From: Druceiella hillmani
Taxonomy: Eukaryota; Arthropoda; Insecta; Lepidoptera; Hepialidae
Assembly (NCBI GenBank): GCA_039881145.1
Contig: JAYKKI010000061.1
Coordinates: 9,216,501-9,280,500, forward strand
DNA length: 64,000 bases
Direction: 5' to 3'
Position numbers and translations under genes: made by a program
Shown here: piece after piece, positions 22,984-36,004 of the stretch
Numbering within the stretch: the stretch's first letter is position 1
Layout of the letters: each line of letters begins with the position of its first letter
The notes under the pieces: generated by a model
Databases searched by the model: none
The model's input: the letters and a program-made list of their open reading frames with translations, nothing else
What the model was told of the DNA's origin: nothing

Positions 22984-23784
22984 ATGGCTTTAGTCATTCC
23001 GCCTAAACCTCCAGACCCTTCTAAGTCTCCAATTTGTTATAATGAATTTGCTTCTCCTACATCTTGCCTGCCAGTTTTGTTACTGTTCCACATTCTCAAC
23101 AAGAACTGAAACGGAAAAATAAAAATTGTAAAAAGCCCAATTGTAAAAAAAAGAAGTTTAAAGATTCTCATCCGTCTGATTCTTTATGTACTGAAACAGA
23201 GGATTTAATTCCTCGCAAGACTCCGCGCACTTCTCTTTCAGAAGCAAATTCAAAATTACTTCCTTCAACTCCGATCTCTTCTCTTCCCTCCCTACCTCCT
23301 AATTCTTTTGAGGGCCGTTTATACGTCCCTGGCGACGTTGGTCCATTTATTGTTCACGTACAGAGAAAAGAACTCCAGCCTAATTCCGGATTTTCATTCC
23401 TTGCTGTGAAATTTGGTTCCACTTTAAACAAATATAATGTTGATGGAATTATTCGAGATGGAGTGAAACAAATTGGTAGGAACAAGATTTCGGTAGAATT
23501 TTCATCTGCTGATGCCGCCAACCGATTCGTTAACCACTCTGCCTTCACAGGTCAAAACAAATTGTTCATCCCCTCCTTTAACGTCTGTCTTATGGGCATT
23601 GTTCGCAATGTTCCAGTCGATTGGTCTGACGAGGAGGTTTTACACAACATAGAAGTCCCTGAAGGATGCGGTAAGTTTACTAAAGTCCGCCGCTTAAATT
23701 TAAAAAAAATAATTAATGGCCAGTCTAAATATTTTCCATCTGAGACGATGGTCATTACTTTTGATGGTCAAGTTCAACCCCAAC

Positions 23785-23841
<57 letters not shown>

Positions 23842-24561
23842 GCTTACTCATCGCTTCCAGTCTCAAAATATGAATTCTCTATAATACAGTGCTTCTAGTG
23901 TTGTAGGTTTGGACATATGGCTGACAAATGCCGATCTTCTGAGCATTGTTTCCGATGTGGTTAAGGTCAAATTGAGAGAAACTGCCCGCTTCCTCTTGAT
24001 AAAGCAAAATGTATCTTTTGCAGTGGAAATCATGATTCCACTGATAGAAATTGTCCAGAATTCGAAAGACAAAGAAAAATCAAGTTCGAAATGTCTGAAA
24101 GAGATATTTCTTATGCGGAAGCGTCCAAATTGATCCCTTCTGCTAAAAAATCATACGCCTCAGTTGTAGCTCATTCCCCACTAACTCTTCCTTCTCCAAT
24201 TTCTTCCCAAAGTTTGTTTTCTCCGTCTCGCCCTACTAACTCTTCTCACAAAAAAATTATTTCTCTGAAACCCCGATCCCACTCTTCAACTAGTTCCAAC
24301 CAGGGCTATGACCGCTCTGCTCTAGAACAAACCTGGGCAGACTTCCGAATGCCTCAACCTGAAAATGGTTGCGGTTTAAATCAACAACCTTCAGCTAATA
24401 CTTCTACGAGTATTATTCAATTTCTTTTTACCACCTTGGTCAAAATTCCGAGTTCCCCCAATCAAATACCGTCCAACATTGCCTCATCTATTCTTACGTC
24501 CCTTCAATCCCTTCTTTCTAATGGCTTCGCCAATAGTGGCGAGGGTCTTGCAATGGAATAG
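22984..24561 (+). pseudogene. LINE ORF1 (Gag-like, zinc knuckles), broken
   Basis: It starts 'MALVIPPKPPDPSKSP' and shifts frame near 23065 into the main frame. A basic, Pro/Ser-rich segment is followed by an RRM-like domain ('GRLYVPGDVGPFIVHVQR' ... 'GIVRNVPVDWSDEEVL', about 23310-23760). The frame then runs into a (TA)n tract at 23786-23842. Beyond another shift come zinc-knuckle motifs (C-x2-GHMADKC, CFRCG, CIFCSGNHDSTDRNCP; about 23900-24060) and a Ser/Pro-rich tail with 'SYASVVAHS'. Nucleic-acid binding is the expected role of the intact protein. Confidence 0.8.
23786..23842. repeat. (TA)n microsatellite inside LINE ORF1
   Basis: About 57 bases of TA with one G interruption. It breaks ORF1 between the RRM-like domain and the zinc knuckles, replacing or expanding a short original sequence. 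Confidence 0.9.
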
Positions 24562-26355
24562 TCGCAGTATAATTTCCAACAAAGCAGATCTTCGTCACAT
24601 CCTTGTCAAGTATTCTCCATCCGTGGCTGCCATCTCGTGGCTGAAGCCTGGATTCGATTTTAAGATCCTAGACTATGTCTCCGGGATGATAGAGCGGATG
24701 ATAAGGGCGGATCCGCCCTATTACTTGGCAAATCTCTTCCCTTCTCCCAGATTTCTCTTGGCTCCCGCAGTTGTCAATTCAATATTGTTGCTGCGAGAGT
24801 TAAAGATATCACTATCCTCTCTATATATGTCCCCCTTCCAACATGTTCCGTAGCATTAGAACTACGGGATATTTTATCTTCAATTCCTGGCCCATATATT
24901 ATTCAGGGAGATTTTAATGCTCATCACCCGTCTTGGGGTTCCATCCGAAGCAACCCTCTTGGGGTCTTCTTGGTGGAACTCCAGGACGATTTTGGCCTGT
25001 GTTTACTAAATGATGGCTCTCCAACACGAGTTCCTGTCCCATTTCAAAACCCGAGCTCACTAGATATCTCTCTTTGCTCCTCGTCGTTGGCATCCTTGGT
25101 TTCCTGGAATATTCTTTCTGAGTCTTTTGGAAGCGACCATTTCTCCATTTTGATTTCTTTCCCTCATTTAAATTTAAATATTGAAAAAATTCCCCCTCTT
25201 CAAAAATACAACCTACATAGGGCAGATTGGGTGGGATTCCGTATCTTCCTCAGTGTCGAAGTGGATTCTCTCCCTCCAGTGAAGTAGGATGTGTTGATCC
25301 TTCTTTAAGTCTCCGGCGACAATACCTAGCTGATCGTTATTTACTAAAGGCAGCTAGGTTTTCCACTCTTTATTTTTCCAAAACTCGCCCTTCTCTCTAG
25401 TTTTATTGAGCATACTCCTTTTTCGCGTTCTCTTCTTATCGTTAGCTTCCAAAGATTCAAATCCCTCAATAACCCCGTTTATCAAAATTCTTCTTTCCCT
25501 CTCTATAGTTTCCCATTTGACTCGGTATTTCACTGGCCAAATATGAATTTGTGTTTTGGAGTTGATAAGGAGTCCAACAATGCTAATTCACTGTTCAATT
25601 TTATCTTGAATTTTTTTTGGATGGATTGGACGCGAATATACACAGATGCATCAAAAACTGGTAGAGATGGTTATGTCGGAGCGTCATTTTACTCTCCATC
25701 CACCGCTCATTCAGCTTACTTTCGCTTTCCTAAGGAGTGTTCGGTATTCTCCGGGGAATGCCGTGCTATTGTGGAGACCTTGAATTATGCTCTAATCAAA
25801 AAGATTCGCAGGCTCCTTATCTTCTCTGACTCCTTAAGTTGTTTACAGTCCCTTCTCGCTAAACCATTTTTTTCAAACTGTGGTTTCCTGATTCTTCGGA
25901 TCAAGCAACTTACGCTTGATTTGGAGATATTGGGATCCGATGTCATTCTTGCATGGATCCCTAGTCACTGTGGCATAGTAGGTAATGAAATAGTTGACGC
26001 AAAAGCTTGGTTTGCCGCAGTGAACGGGGATCCATGTTTCACTATTAATTCCATTAAGGATCTTCTTCCCATGACTCGTTTCTGGATGGCATCTGACTGG
26101 CAGAGGGCGTGGGAAAGATCATCCCAGATTACAGGTGCGCGATACTTCCAGATTCAACCTTTTATACTCACAAAACCTTGGTTCTCAACATTTACTTTCT
26201 CTCGAAAGGAATTCTCTGTGGTATCTCGCATGCGTTTGGGTCATTGTTCTATTCCTATTCATTTGGCTAGACTGGGTCAGGGAGTCTCCAATTTGCGATT
26301 GTGGGTTTGGAGAAGGCGATTTAAATTATCTCATTTTTTCATGTCCATTGAATAA
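24521..26355 (+). pseudogene. LINE ORF2 (endonuclease ... RNase H), RT deleted
   Basis: It begins 'MASPIVARVLQWNSRSI', overlapping the ORF1 end. The AP-endonuclease landmarks GDFNAHHPSWGS (about 24908) and GSDHF (about 25130) are present but frames are broken near 24660-24860. At about 25250 the frame passes directly into sequence normally found after the RT ('LRRQYLADRYLLKAARFS'), so the reverse transcriptase core is missing. RNase H follows from 25640 ('YTDASKTG', 'SGECRAIVE', 'FSDSLSCL', 'WIPSHCGIVGNEIVD'), with a C-terminal CDCG..D...FSCP motif near 26300. It cannot mobilise itself. Confidence 0.82.
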
Positions 26356-26789
26356 TAGATTTCCCTCGTTTGTTTCCAAATTATTAAAATATAAAATTCA
26401 ATTGCCCATCAACATAAGATCACTTTTATTTATTGCCAACAAACCTATTTTAGGATTAATCATTCAGTTCATAAGAAAGAACGACATCAAAGTATAGATT
26501 TTTTTACACTTATGTTCATGTTCATTTTTTTGTTTGTATATTTGTATATACTTATTTTGTACTTTCTGTATATTATAATGTCGTTTTCTTCTTTTAGTTT
26601 AATTGTAGCCAACTTCTTATTTAGTTTTTGTTTTATTGTATAGTTTTTTCTTTTGTTAACAAGCAACAATGACACATATTCGAAATATGATTTAATCAGT
26701 GTTGCATATCTTTTTTCTACACTTGACATTGGCAAAGGTTCTCTCTGGAGAGAACGAACGCTATTTAATCAAAGAAAGGAAGAAATATA

Positions 26790-29780
26790 CGCACATTGAA
26801 TCTCTGCAATAATCATTTTGTGATTAGTATATTTTTTATGTCCTATTTTTCATGTAACACGATACAAGTGAGGCACCTGTGATTAAATACTCATGAAAAC
26901 ATGTCAAATGAGTTCAAAATCTGTTCCAACTTCTCAAAAGGGGCTTGTATTTTCATCCACTGAGGAATTTTTCAGGTTACCTTTAGATTGAATCAGCTCT
27001 AGAGTCATACTTAAATTACTATTGGAATCTATCTGGAACCATTTCTGAAAAAAAAACACGCACATTGAATTTAGAAACTTCTCTTTTTTTTGCATTTGGA
27101 TTCGGTTTTCTTATGTCCATGGAACTAAAAAATGTTTTTAGGTGATTTATCCAGCGACAAAATTTATATGAATTTATTTGATGTTTGGAATTGTTTCTTA
27201 CCAGTCTTTATTACCTTTGTGTTTAATAGACAATTTATTATATTATCAAAATCGATTATTAATCTAACATGGAAACTATTTTTATTTAATCAAGAAATTA
27301 ACTTTAACCATATATATTAAATAAAACAAATTTTGTTTATAATGAACAAAATTTGCATTTACTATTGCGATAAACATATATACTGTGCATGAATCAATGT
27401 TACGAAATGTAAGTAGCAAACAAGGCGACAGAAATCGACAGACTTGCTTCGGGACCTCGAGGGCAAGTGAGGAGCGAACGAGTTGCAAGCAAATATATAT
27501 CATGTGCATCACGGCATTTGTGAAGTCCATAGAAAAGATACATTATTAGAAAGAAATTTTGTGCGGCAACTGAAATAATTTTTCAGAACTATATGTGAAT
27601 TATAAGAAAAATGAATGGAGTTAAGATTTTAATTATCTCTTTATATTTTTATTATCTTAAAATTTTCGAGATATACAGACATTTTCAATATTTAGACATT
27701 TTCAAAATAGTATAATAAGAGTGGTAATTTAAACGGCAAAGGGATTTCGACCATTTTTTTAATATCTTAGCCATAATTTACGTAAAATATTTTGTATAAA
27801 GGATTTGTTTACATTACATTTTTCTAGTTCTGCTATTTATTATTTATTACAAACTGCAAGCAATGTTTCAATAAAAATGGGTACCACAGGTCTTCAAGTC
27901 CTTCTTTCAGTTAATTTTCCACGCGATACATAAAATTAAAACAGAAAAAAAACAATCACGACATAACAACAATACTTTATTTGATAATATTTTTGAGTGC
28001 TAACTGTTAAGATATATGCGGGTTAATATGTTTTATGTGCCAAATTTTAAGTTCACACATCCAACGGTTTCTGAAGTAAATGGCTGTAACAGAAAGATGG
28101 ACGGACAAGTGAGCGTTTTATAAAGTTACCTTTTTTTTCTTTTTCAGGAACGAAACCTTAACAAAAGGACAAGACAAATTCATAGAAAATGTGGAATATT
28201 GTGCACTGCACAGGACAAGAGGCTGGTTTGGTCACAAGTGTAAAAGAATTTTCGGAATCTATGGATTTTTTTGTAGAATATAAACTAAAATAGAAGTTTT
28301 AGAGGAAATAACATGGTTTTACAGTGAAATTTAGGCTACAGCGAATTTTGAAATAAATTTCGTGCGTCTTGTTTATTCGTTGCTCGATAAAATTTAAGTA
28401 TTGCATATAAATTTAATAATTGTAAAACTCTTGAAGTTGTGACTATAATAGTTGAGTAGATACAAATCTGAAATATTTAAAATTATGTTTACAGGCTCTA
28501 TATACTAATACGCAAATAGAAAACTTTGTACCCCTTTTTAAGTATATTGCGCGCATGGAGGAACGTGAGATTTGGCGTAAACGTATGATTGAACGTGAGA
28601 TTTGGATAAAGTTTATTTGGAGAAGTAGTGCGGGAAACTAAAATTTAAATACAGTATGTGTCACAAATACATTAAATTAAATATTACAATTACATTAAAA
28701 TATTCATTGTCTGCTTTCAACTCATTGTTTACATTCATACTGTCAACGTCAAATATGTGGTATGTAGTCTGTGGTCTAACAGTCGCACAGAGTAGAAATT
28801 GTCGCCAAAGAATTTTGAAATGTCGGATTGACTGAATGAATTTCGAGCTGTGAGTTTTATGTGATCTGAAATGTTCCATTTTCAATACACTGTGGAGTGT
28901 ATAGCAAGGCAAAAAGCGTTTATTTTGTTTAACAGATATCTGTGTTTTATATATTAGTGAAATACAGCTTCTTAATATATACCTGTTGCAAAATGAAAAT
29001 TTTGTAGCAGCAATTTGAACTGGCTTTGAAAAAATTATATGCAATAATTATAGAGGTATATCCTTTGATAAAAGAACCTCAATAACGTTTAAACTTCAAA
29101 ATTTTAAGACTTATGGTCGAATTTCGCCACTGGGCGATCGCTAGTCTGTATTATTTTACCAATTTCTGTTTCAGGCGAGGTTTAAAGCAAATTCATAAGT
29201 TATTGTAGTAAAAACAAGGTTGGTAATATTCCATAGTATTCCAGGAAAGCGATGTATGACTGAGGTAATGAAATGCCATATTCGTAAGTTCAATGAGACT
29301 TTCTAATGTAAACAAATGGCTATCGCTGCCCATTTAAATTAAGTCTCAACCGTTTTGTGGTCATATGTTTAAGATAGAAAAGAATAAAATGGAATTATAC
29401 TTACATTAATTATGACATTATTATTTATCGCTAAATTTTGTAAGAAGATCGTTACTTTTAGTTTGACATGTTTTACGAGTAATAATACCGAGATGGCTTG
29501 TTTATCATTATTCTTTTAGATATAGACTTTGGGAGAATATGATAGTCACGTTACTCATTATTCGTAAAACAATATTGATTATAGTACATAAATAATGGCG
29601 AACTTATAATAATTATTCCTTGTCTACTATATTTCGGTACGCTTTATTTTTTTTCAAACTTTATTTTGTATTTTGTTTTATATGTGAAGTGTCAAAAGTC
29701 CTCATTGACAGCATTTAAGCTCGAAAAGCTAAAATGCTAAAATGTATAATATTCCTAAAATGTTTTTATTTTATTTTACT
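26790..29780. other. Intergenic, no gene recognised
   Basis: AT-rich. Open frames such as 28661-29044 show no known domain. No RNA gene was seen. Confidence 0.5.
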
Positions 29781-29794
29781 CAAATTCCACTTCA

Positions 29795-29985
29795 TAATTA
29801 AATGAAACTGCGTGGTGTAGTATTATTTCTACTTTAAGTTCTTTGCCACGACCTAGGTTTCGTTGTAGTACATCTTCAGGTGGGCTATTAGCAAAGATAA
29901 GTAGAAATAATACTACATCACGTGGTTTCATTTAATTGTGAATAATGAAATCATACAAAATTAACGCCAAATATATTCAACAAAT
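29795..29985. mobile_element. Foldback MITE, copy 2 (right arm shortened)
   Basis: Same family as 17840-18088 ('tagtattatttctacttt', 'cgacctaggtttcgttgta', 'catcttcaggtgggctatta'). The right arm has lost its inner half, and the outer right end ('ttgtgaataatga', 'ttaacgccaaatatatt') is retained. Confidence 0.85.
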
Positions 29986-31904
29986 TCCACCTATTCCATT
30001 CACACTATAATTTTCATATTCTTGTAGTGGAAACTGAGCGATTTTGCCATTGTTTTGTGCATGTAGAATCTTTTTTTATATTTCAATCCTTTCCACAGCG
30101 ACGACTAATCTCATTAAAATAATTATTTGAATAACACCTATAATGTGAACCGCGTTGTAACCGTAGTTCGTACAAATATTAATATCTGCATTATTGGAAG
30201 GTGATTGTAAAATACTACAAGAAGTGTATGGTCAATTTTTTGGCTATAAATCTATGGATGATATATCATTGCAATCTCGCATGTTACGGTGTATCTGTAT
30301 GTGGGAATAAATTCCAGATATGATAAACTATTTAATAAATGTTTTGTTCCAAATCTTTTGTGCATTCGATTAATAATTAAGACGAAAAAGATCAAAGAGC
30401 CGTCACAATAAGTTTGATTTACATCAGTGCACTTAGACACCATTTGGTTTTGGTCGTATTTTTTTACAGTATTATTTCCTTGGAAAAAACTATAAAGCAA
30501 TACACTCGTTTACATTTTAAAAATATATCGTTGTTTATGTTATAAGATATTTGACTTTGACGCAAAACAAATAAGCAAAAAGTTGCAACTAACCAGTATT
30601 TTGTGAGAGCGTTCATTTAACATTATTTCCGGTGCGCCGTGTTAATAAATTTGTTTTGTTATATAACTATGAAACTCGATCGAATTCGTTTTAATTGTTT
30701 TCTTATTTCGTATCTTCAATTTAACCAGCAAAGTATAATCAATGTTATAAAAGTCATTGCATTCGATGGTTTGGCCTTAACTTTATATATGAAGGTTCAA
30801 ATCCAACTAAAATATGATTTTCAAATATATTATTTTCACCGGAATAGAGAGAACTAGATAATAGATAAAAGGTTCTTCAAATTATTGAAGATGAAGATAA
30901 CCACTGTGTCCAGATGGAAGACTTTAGTTGTGATGGTCATGTTCTGTAAACTGTTAAACTTTGCTAAAGAACAACTTATCCACTAATGAATTATTCTTAT
31001 TGTATGTATTATTATTTTATTATAACGTTTTTGCTGAATATCACAGCTGACAACGAAAAATAGATACTTGAAACATATCGTAAAAATTAAATAATTATGA
31101 ATAAATTCCGTACGTCTAGTTCACAGATATACAATATTAGAAGTAGATGACACATAACTGCCTGACAACGGTAATCTAAAGGCGGAGTCTAATATTTAGG
31201 GTTTGGCTTAATGCAGTAGCAACATCTATATGACTAAATATTAATGTATGAACATTTAAACGTAAACATTGTTTTAACTTACCGAAATCTTTATTTGAAC
31301 CTAAATTTTTGCACTACTAATATTTTTTATTAAATTTTAAAAATGAAATTTTGTGCTTTGGTGTCTTATAAATAAATGCAAACACAGCAATTTTATTTAC
31401 CCATTTTAGGGAGTAGAGACGAGTAGTAAAATTAAAAGTATATTTATTGTATATTTCACTGTATCTATATTTATTAACACTTATTTAAAATTGCTGAATC
31501 ATTTCCTTACCAAATTTATGTATTGAAACAAAATTGGAGTTTAGATCTGAAATAAGATCTTATGTTAAATAAATTAAGTATTAATAATATATAATTAAGG
31601 TAAAGCTTTATTTAATCTTTAATAACAAATATATATATCTTTTTACGCCTATATACTTAGCTTAATAAGTTTTCGAACAAGACATTTGAAATTGGGTACC
31701 GTAAGTAAACTTGAAAATGGCCTCAAAATAGAATTAATTTTGATGATATTAAACAAAGAGGTAATTGTAAGGATAGGAAGCCTGTTATATGATATAATCG
31801 AAACAACTTTAACTAAAAATACAAATCTGGCCTACGTTTTTCTTAGATCATTGATCTATCGTAAAATTAATATAAATCGGCATGGCACACTTATAGTAGG
31901 ACAT

Positions 31905-31990
31905 TTTTATAATGGTAGGTGCAGTTTTCTGCAGTTTTATAATGGTAGGTGCAGTTTTGCAGTTTTTTTATAATGGTAGGTGCAGTTTTA
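31905..31990. repeat. Short tandem repeat, about 3 copies of a 20-bp core
   Basis: 'ttttataatggtaggtgcag' recurs three times with small gaps. Confidence 0.85.
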
Positions 31991-32857
31991 TCTTCTGCTT
32001 CTTATTATTGTGAATCGGTGGTTTTATTACAGAAGCAATAACAATTGTACGTGCAGTTTTATAAGAGCTCGATGTGCTGAACATGGCTTCACTTTAAAAG
32101 AAATACAAATACTGGAACTGTGGAAATGGATGAAATGGGAAAATTTTTTTTAATACATGTTCATCAGCAGAACCGGAAAAAAAATTTCCAGGATTCCTCA
32201 ACGATTATATCTACTAAAAATGATGTGTCTATATAACATATTTGCATTGTATTTTAAAAGTTTATTTTTAAGGCTTATTTTGAGCCAAAATATATTGTAC
32301 GTAAACAAATTTACATTGACAAATATCGGCAAAGCTTAATAACAAACCTCAGTATAATATACGTCCTTTCGAGAATAGGCTAAAAGTAACTCAGTCGTCA
32401 CAAGTCTTCGTTTGCTGTTGGTGAAATATTGTCCGTTTTCCTATGACAACGTTGCTTTCTACATCAAGTAAGACTTTTGTAGAGGGGTTACAAAAAGAAT
32501 AGATTAGATCTTTAGGAAAACAGATGAAACGAACATAATTTTCATTTGAGATACGCTTGAAGCGACATGTCTTCTGACTTCATTACGACTATTTTCCTGT
32601 TAAAATGATGTTATTTGGCTTTTTGATTTTTGTTCTCAACACGACCCTAAAGCTATTTCATTAATGTTGTAGGTTGTAACAAAATATATTCAGTTAGTAT
32701 TTACTAGATTTTTCTTCTTTTCCTTTAGTTATTTACTAGATTTTCCTTCTTTCCTCCTTCTCTATTGAAGATCTATAAGACATTCGTGCACTCTTTTATA
32801 ATTCTCGGTAAATCTGTAGGACGCATAAACTATAAATGTTATATTCCTACTATAAAT

Positions 32858-32970
32858 GTTTATATCGGTTAAAATCTCCCTGATATCACGTTTATATTGG
32901 TTACAATCTGCTCGATACCACGTTTATATTGGTTACAATCTGTCCGATCAATGTTTATATCGGTTTCAAT
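32858..32970. repeat. 32-bp tandem repeat, about 4 copies
   Basis: 'gtttatatyggttacaatct' starts at 32858, 32890, 32922 and 32953, with variable 'ccgatacca'-like linkers. Confidence 0.8.
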
Positions 32971-33222
32971 ATTCGATATGTTTCATGAGCAGTGAGTGAT
33001 TTGCGACTTACATATTGTAAAAACAATTATTTGAATATTTTCGGATATGAATCTCAATGTAGTTTTAAATGTTTTGTTGTGAAACAAGACAACTTTATAA
33101 TTTCATCATATTCGTTCATCCGTAGTTACAAAATTTAGTTATGATAATTTAACTTATTGTAATGAAGTATTGCGAATACGATTCCTACGAAGACCTCAAT
33201 CAACGTGTAGCAAAATATTGAT

Positions 33223-33286
33223 AAAAAATTGTATCCTCATACGTGTAAATAGTTTCCTATTTACACGTATGAGGATACAATTTTTT
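33223..33286. repeat. Perfect 30-bp hairpin with 4-base loop
   Basis: The left arm ends 'catacgtgtaaatag'. The loop is 'tttc', and the right arm is the exact complement. A partial third copy of the arm ('ttacgtatgaggataaaa') follows directly. Confidence 0.9.
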
Positions 33287-33459
33287 ACGTATGAGGATAA
33301 AAACATTATTTTCCCCGCATCCCTTGAGTTTGATATCAATGAATAAGTATTTTAAAATTATATTGAGGTTTTGTTTGCCATTTTCTCATTTTCAAGCAAC
33401 GTTTGCAAATTTTAAGTCTTGCCTTGTGACGTGATTTTCTCAGAAACTACGCGATAAAG

Positions 33460-33513
33460 TTTAAATTTGTTAAGAATTAAAGAGGACCCTCTTTAATTCT
33501 TAACAAATTTAAA
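33460..33513. repeat. Perfect 26-bp hairpin, 2-base centre
   Basis: 'aatttgttaagaattaaaga' is followed at once by its complement; the centre is 'ggaccc'. Confidence 0.9.
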
Positions 33514-33709
33514 AAGAGTATTACATTTTTTTAGTTCATAAATCATGTGGCATATTGTTTGGAAGGGCTGGCTAAGCATAAATATTTTTTTTACAATTTT
33601 AAATTACATTTGTTCAGGTGCTCATTAGTTCTGCAAATACTCATTTAAAAATATGAAAAAATAATGTTTATAAAATGTTACTTGCAGATTTTAGAAAATA
33701 ATAGCGATT

Positions 33710-33955
33710 AATCTAGATCTAACGATTTTTGAATTTATTTGTACGATGTTTTTATGGCGATTAATCTAGATCTAACGATTTTTTTATGGCGATTAATCTA
33801 GATCTAACGATTTTTTTATGGCGATTAATCTAGATCTAAATAATAGCGATTAATCTAGATCTAACGATTTTTGCATTTATTTGTACGATCTAATGATTTT
33901 TGCATTTATTTGTACGATCTAATGATTTTTGCATTTATTCGTACGATGTTTGTAT
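33710..33955. repeat. Interleaved tandem repeats
   Basis: Four copies of 'gcgattaatctagatctaac' are followed by three of 'atgatttttgcatttattt' plus 'gtacgatc'. The two units share 'cgattttt' and recombine into each other. Confidence 0.85.
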
Positions 33956-34070
33956 GGCCCTGAAAGATACAGTAGGTTATATTTACGTGGTGAAAAATTA
34001 ATATTGGTAAATAATTTAATAAAAATAATATTTACTCTTAAATGTGTTTAAGTGCCCAAATATATATATA

Positions 34071-34105
34071 GCACTAAGCGTGTGTGGTACACACACGCTT
34101 AGTGC
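34071..34105. repeat. Perfect 16-bp hairpin with 3-base loop
   Basis: 'gcactaagcgtgtgtg', then 'gta', then the exact complement. Confidence 0.95.
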
Positions 34106-35134
34106 GAGTTCTACTCGTGCTTAACAGGTTTCTTATACATATGTAAATTAATGTAATTCACATTTACATAGATGTTAACGTAATTTTCAATATCGCCATA
34201 AATTACTAATTGCGTAAATGAAGTTTACAATACATTTATTTAGAACTATGTGTTTAAAATTTTCTATAAACATAGGGTTTGTACTGTAGTACTTAGATCT
34301 GTTTTAGTAAAGTCAGTAAATATCAAAGGATGTTAAACTACTGAAACTTCATTATGTAAGAAATTCTTATCGGAAGTAGCATGAGACAGGTAGGTAGATA
34401 CGTACCTCATTAAATAATTAAAAAGAAAAATTGGAAAACTTAACATTTTCCATTAATTATAAAATTTTATATTCCATAGTTTAAGCAAAATGTTTATGTG
34501 CATTAAACACTACGTGTAAAAGAATTGTGCGTTTTTTATAAAATTAATATCAAATTTTCTTTCTTCTTCGTTGTACTGTAGTAATCTATAGTAGATAATA
34601 TTATTAGTGAGGACTTCATTAAAATCAGTCTAGTTTTGTTGAATATATGCAAATAAATAAATAAATGAATTTTTCATACTACCGTAGATATGTCAGTGAG
34701 TCTATTATCTTTAAACATAAGTAGTTTCCGCGTAGAATAGGATTGACATATATATCTAATATAGTTGTTATTTTTTATTGTTTAACTCTTTTTTTAAACT
34801 AGATCTTAATTTGTAGAATAAAAAAAAATTAAGGCCAACATATATTTCTAATGATTTTTCAAAGACATTTCTCTCGCGTCGTATTCCAAATCCGATTAAA
34901 CCGACGATTTAAAAATTAACCTGCGTCGTTACGGACACTTTTTTATTTAAATATTAACGTTTTCATCCGAAAATTAATGGTGTGTGCTCTGTGCATCATA
35001 TGACGGAAGTATGCGTAAAACTTCAACGATAGTTTAATTTTACTTCTTTACTCGTAATTGTAAACATTACATGCAATAAAATAAGTCAATTGCTCGTGAA
35101 AGATACTACTATCATACTTATATGACCCTTACTG

Positions 35135-35175
35135 TACAGCAATAACGATAATACTGCAGTTATCGTTATTGCTGT
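35135..35175. repeat. Perfect 16-17-bp hairpin
   Basis: 'tacagcaataacgata' and its complement around 'atactgcagt'. Confidence 0.9.
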
Positions 35176-35718
35176 ATCGTCCAGACTTCCAAACTATAAT
35201 TGTTTTTAGTTGCGGACAGTCATTTAAATATTCTTTTTAATAATACGTATAGTGGATTGGTTATATGTTTTATTTCATACCAAAACAGTATATTAATGTT
35301 TTGATCATACGCATTAATATTGGTTTTTCTTGTTTTCTTATATAAATAGGTGGCAACAGGATAGCGTCATATGTACCATCTAACGCAACGGGATTACCCC
35401 TTTGCATTTCATCAATCAGCTTACAAGGGTTTCTTTTTATTAAATGAAAGCACTATCACTAAGACATAATATTATTTTAAAGAAAGTAAAACTTAGCGAT
35501 ATTGAAAGAATTTTCCAATTCAATTGATTAGTTGTCGCCTACATAATCCTTCTCAATAATTGCAAATTAATTTGGTTTTTTAATTTTTAAGCTTATATCT
35601 TCTAAATTGTATTTTAATTACTTATGTAATTATATAATTATTGACAATTTATAATATAATACTTAACAGTAATCATAATTATATTTAAACGCTTATTACA
35701 AAGTACTCTATTAAATGT

Positions 35719-36004
35719 TTAATTCATTTTTTTCTTCTTAGCATTAATCGACGCCAGTATTTTTCTTAAACCTAATATCACGACGTAGTAAATAATAAAT
35801 AATGACGTCAGAATTCCTGCAAATAGAATGGATAATACATCCAGCATGTAGTATTCGTAGAAAGAGACATCCAGCAGCGGACTGCGCAAGTGCGACGCCC
35901 CTTTATGTCGCAGTACGTACTCGGTCCACCAGACCGCTCGCTCCAGAGGCTTCATGGGCTGATCGTGTATTATTTGCGACAGTTTAGCGATGTTTTCTGC
36001 ATAT
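35719..36004 (-). CDS. UGT B set, exon 4 (shared C-terminal exon, membrane anchor)
   Basis: This 286-base terminal exon follows a TTTCTAG acceptor. Its first base completes a split Thr codon (AC|A). It encodes 94 residues: 'YAENIAKLSQIIHDQP', 'ERAVWWTEYVLRHKGASHLR', 'YYMLDVLSILFAG', a membrane segment and a tail ending AKKKKMN. The last four residues KKMN fit the KKxx ER-retrieval signal, placing the enzyme in the ER membrane. The luminal part is nearly identical to gene A exon 4, while the membrane segment and tail differ freely. It is the only exon 4 downstream of B1, C1 and D1, so it is the candidate common last exon. No canonical AATAAA was found within about 100 bases after the stop. Confidence 0.93.

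Larger units (their letters stand above)
22630..26780 (+). mobile_element. Non-LTR retrotransposon (LINE) with RNase H, internally deleted
   Basis: The order is 5' UTR-like sequence, ORF1 (gag with CCHC knuckles), ORF2 (endonuclease, deleted RT, RNase H, CCHC-like end) and a 3' UTR ending 'ggagagaacgaacgc' with an A-rich tail. RNase H downstream of RT points to the I/LOA/R1-like group of LINEs. It is dead: frameshifts, a (TA)n expansion in ORF1 and loss of the RT core. A 3'-only sister copy sits at 12740-13065. It lies between the gene A promoter and the 3' end of the B set. Confidence 0.85.

Noticed and set aside
28661..29044. A 127-residue minus-strand ORF in the intergenic region
   Set aside because: No domain or splice partner recognised; composition like the surrounding non-coding DNA.
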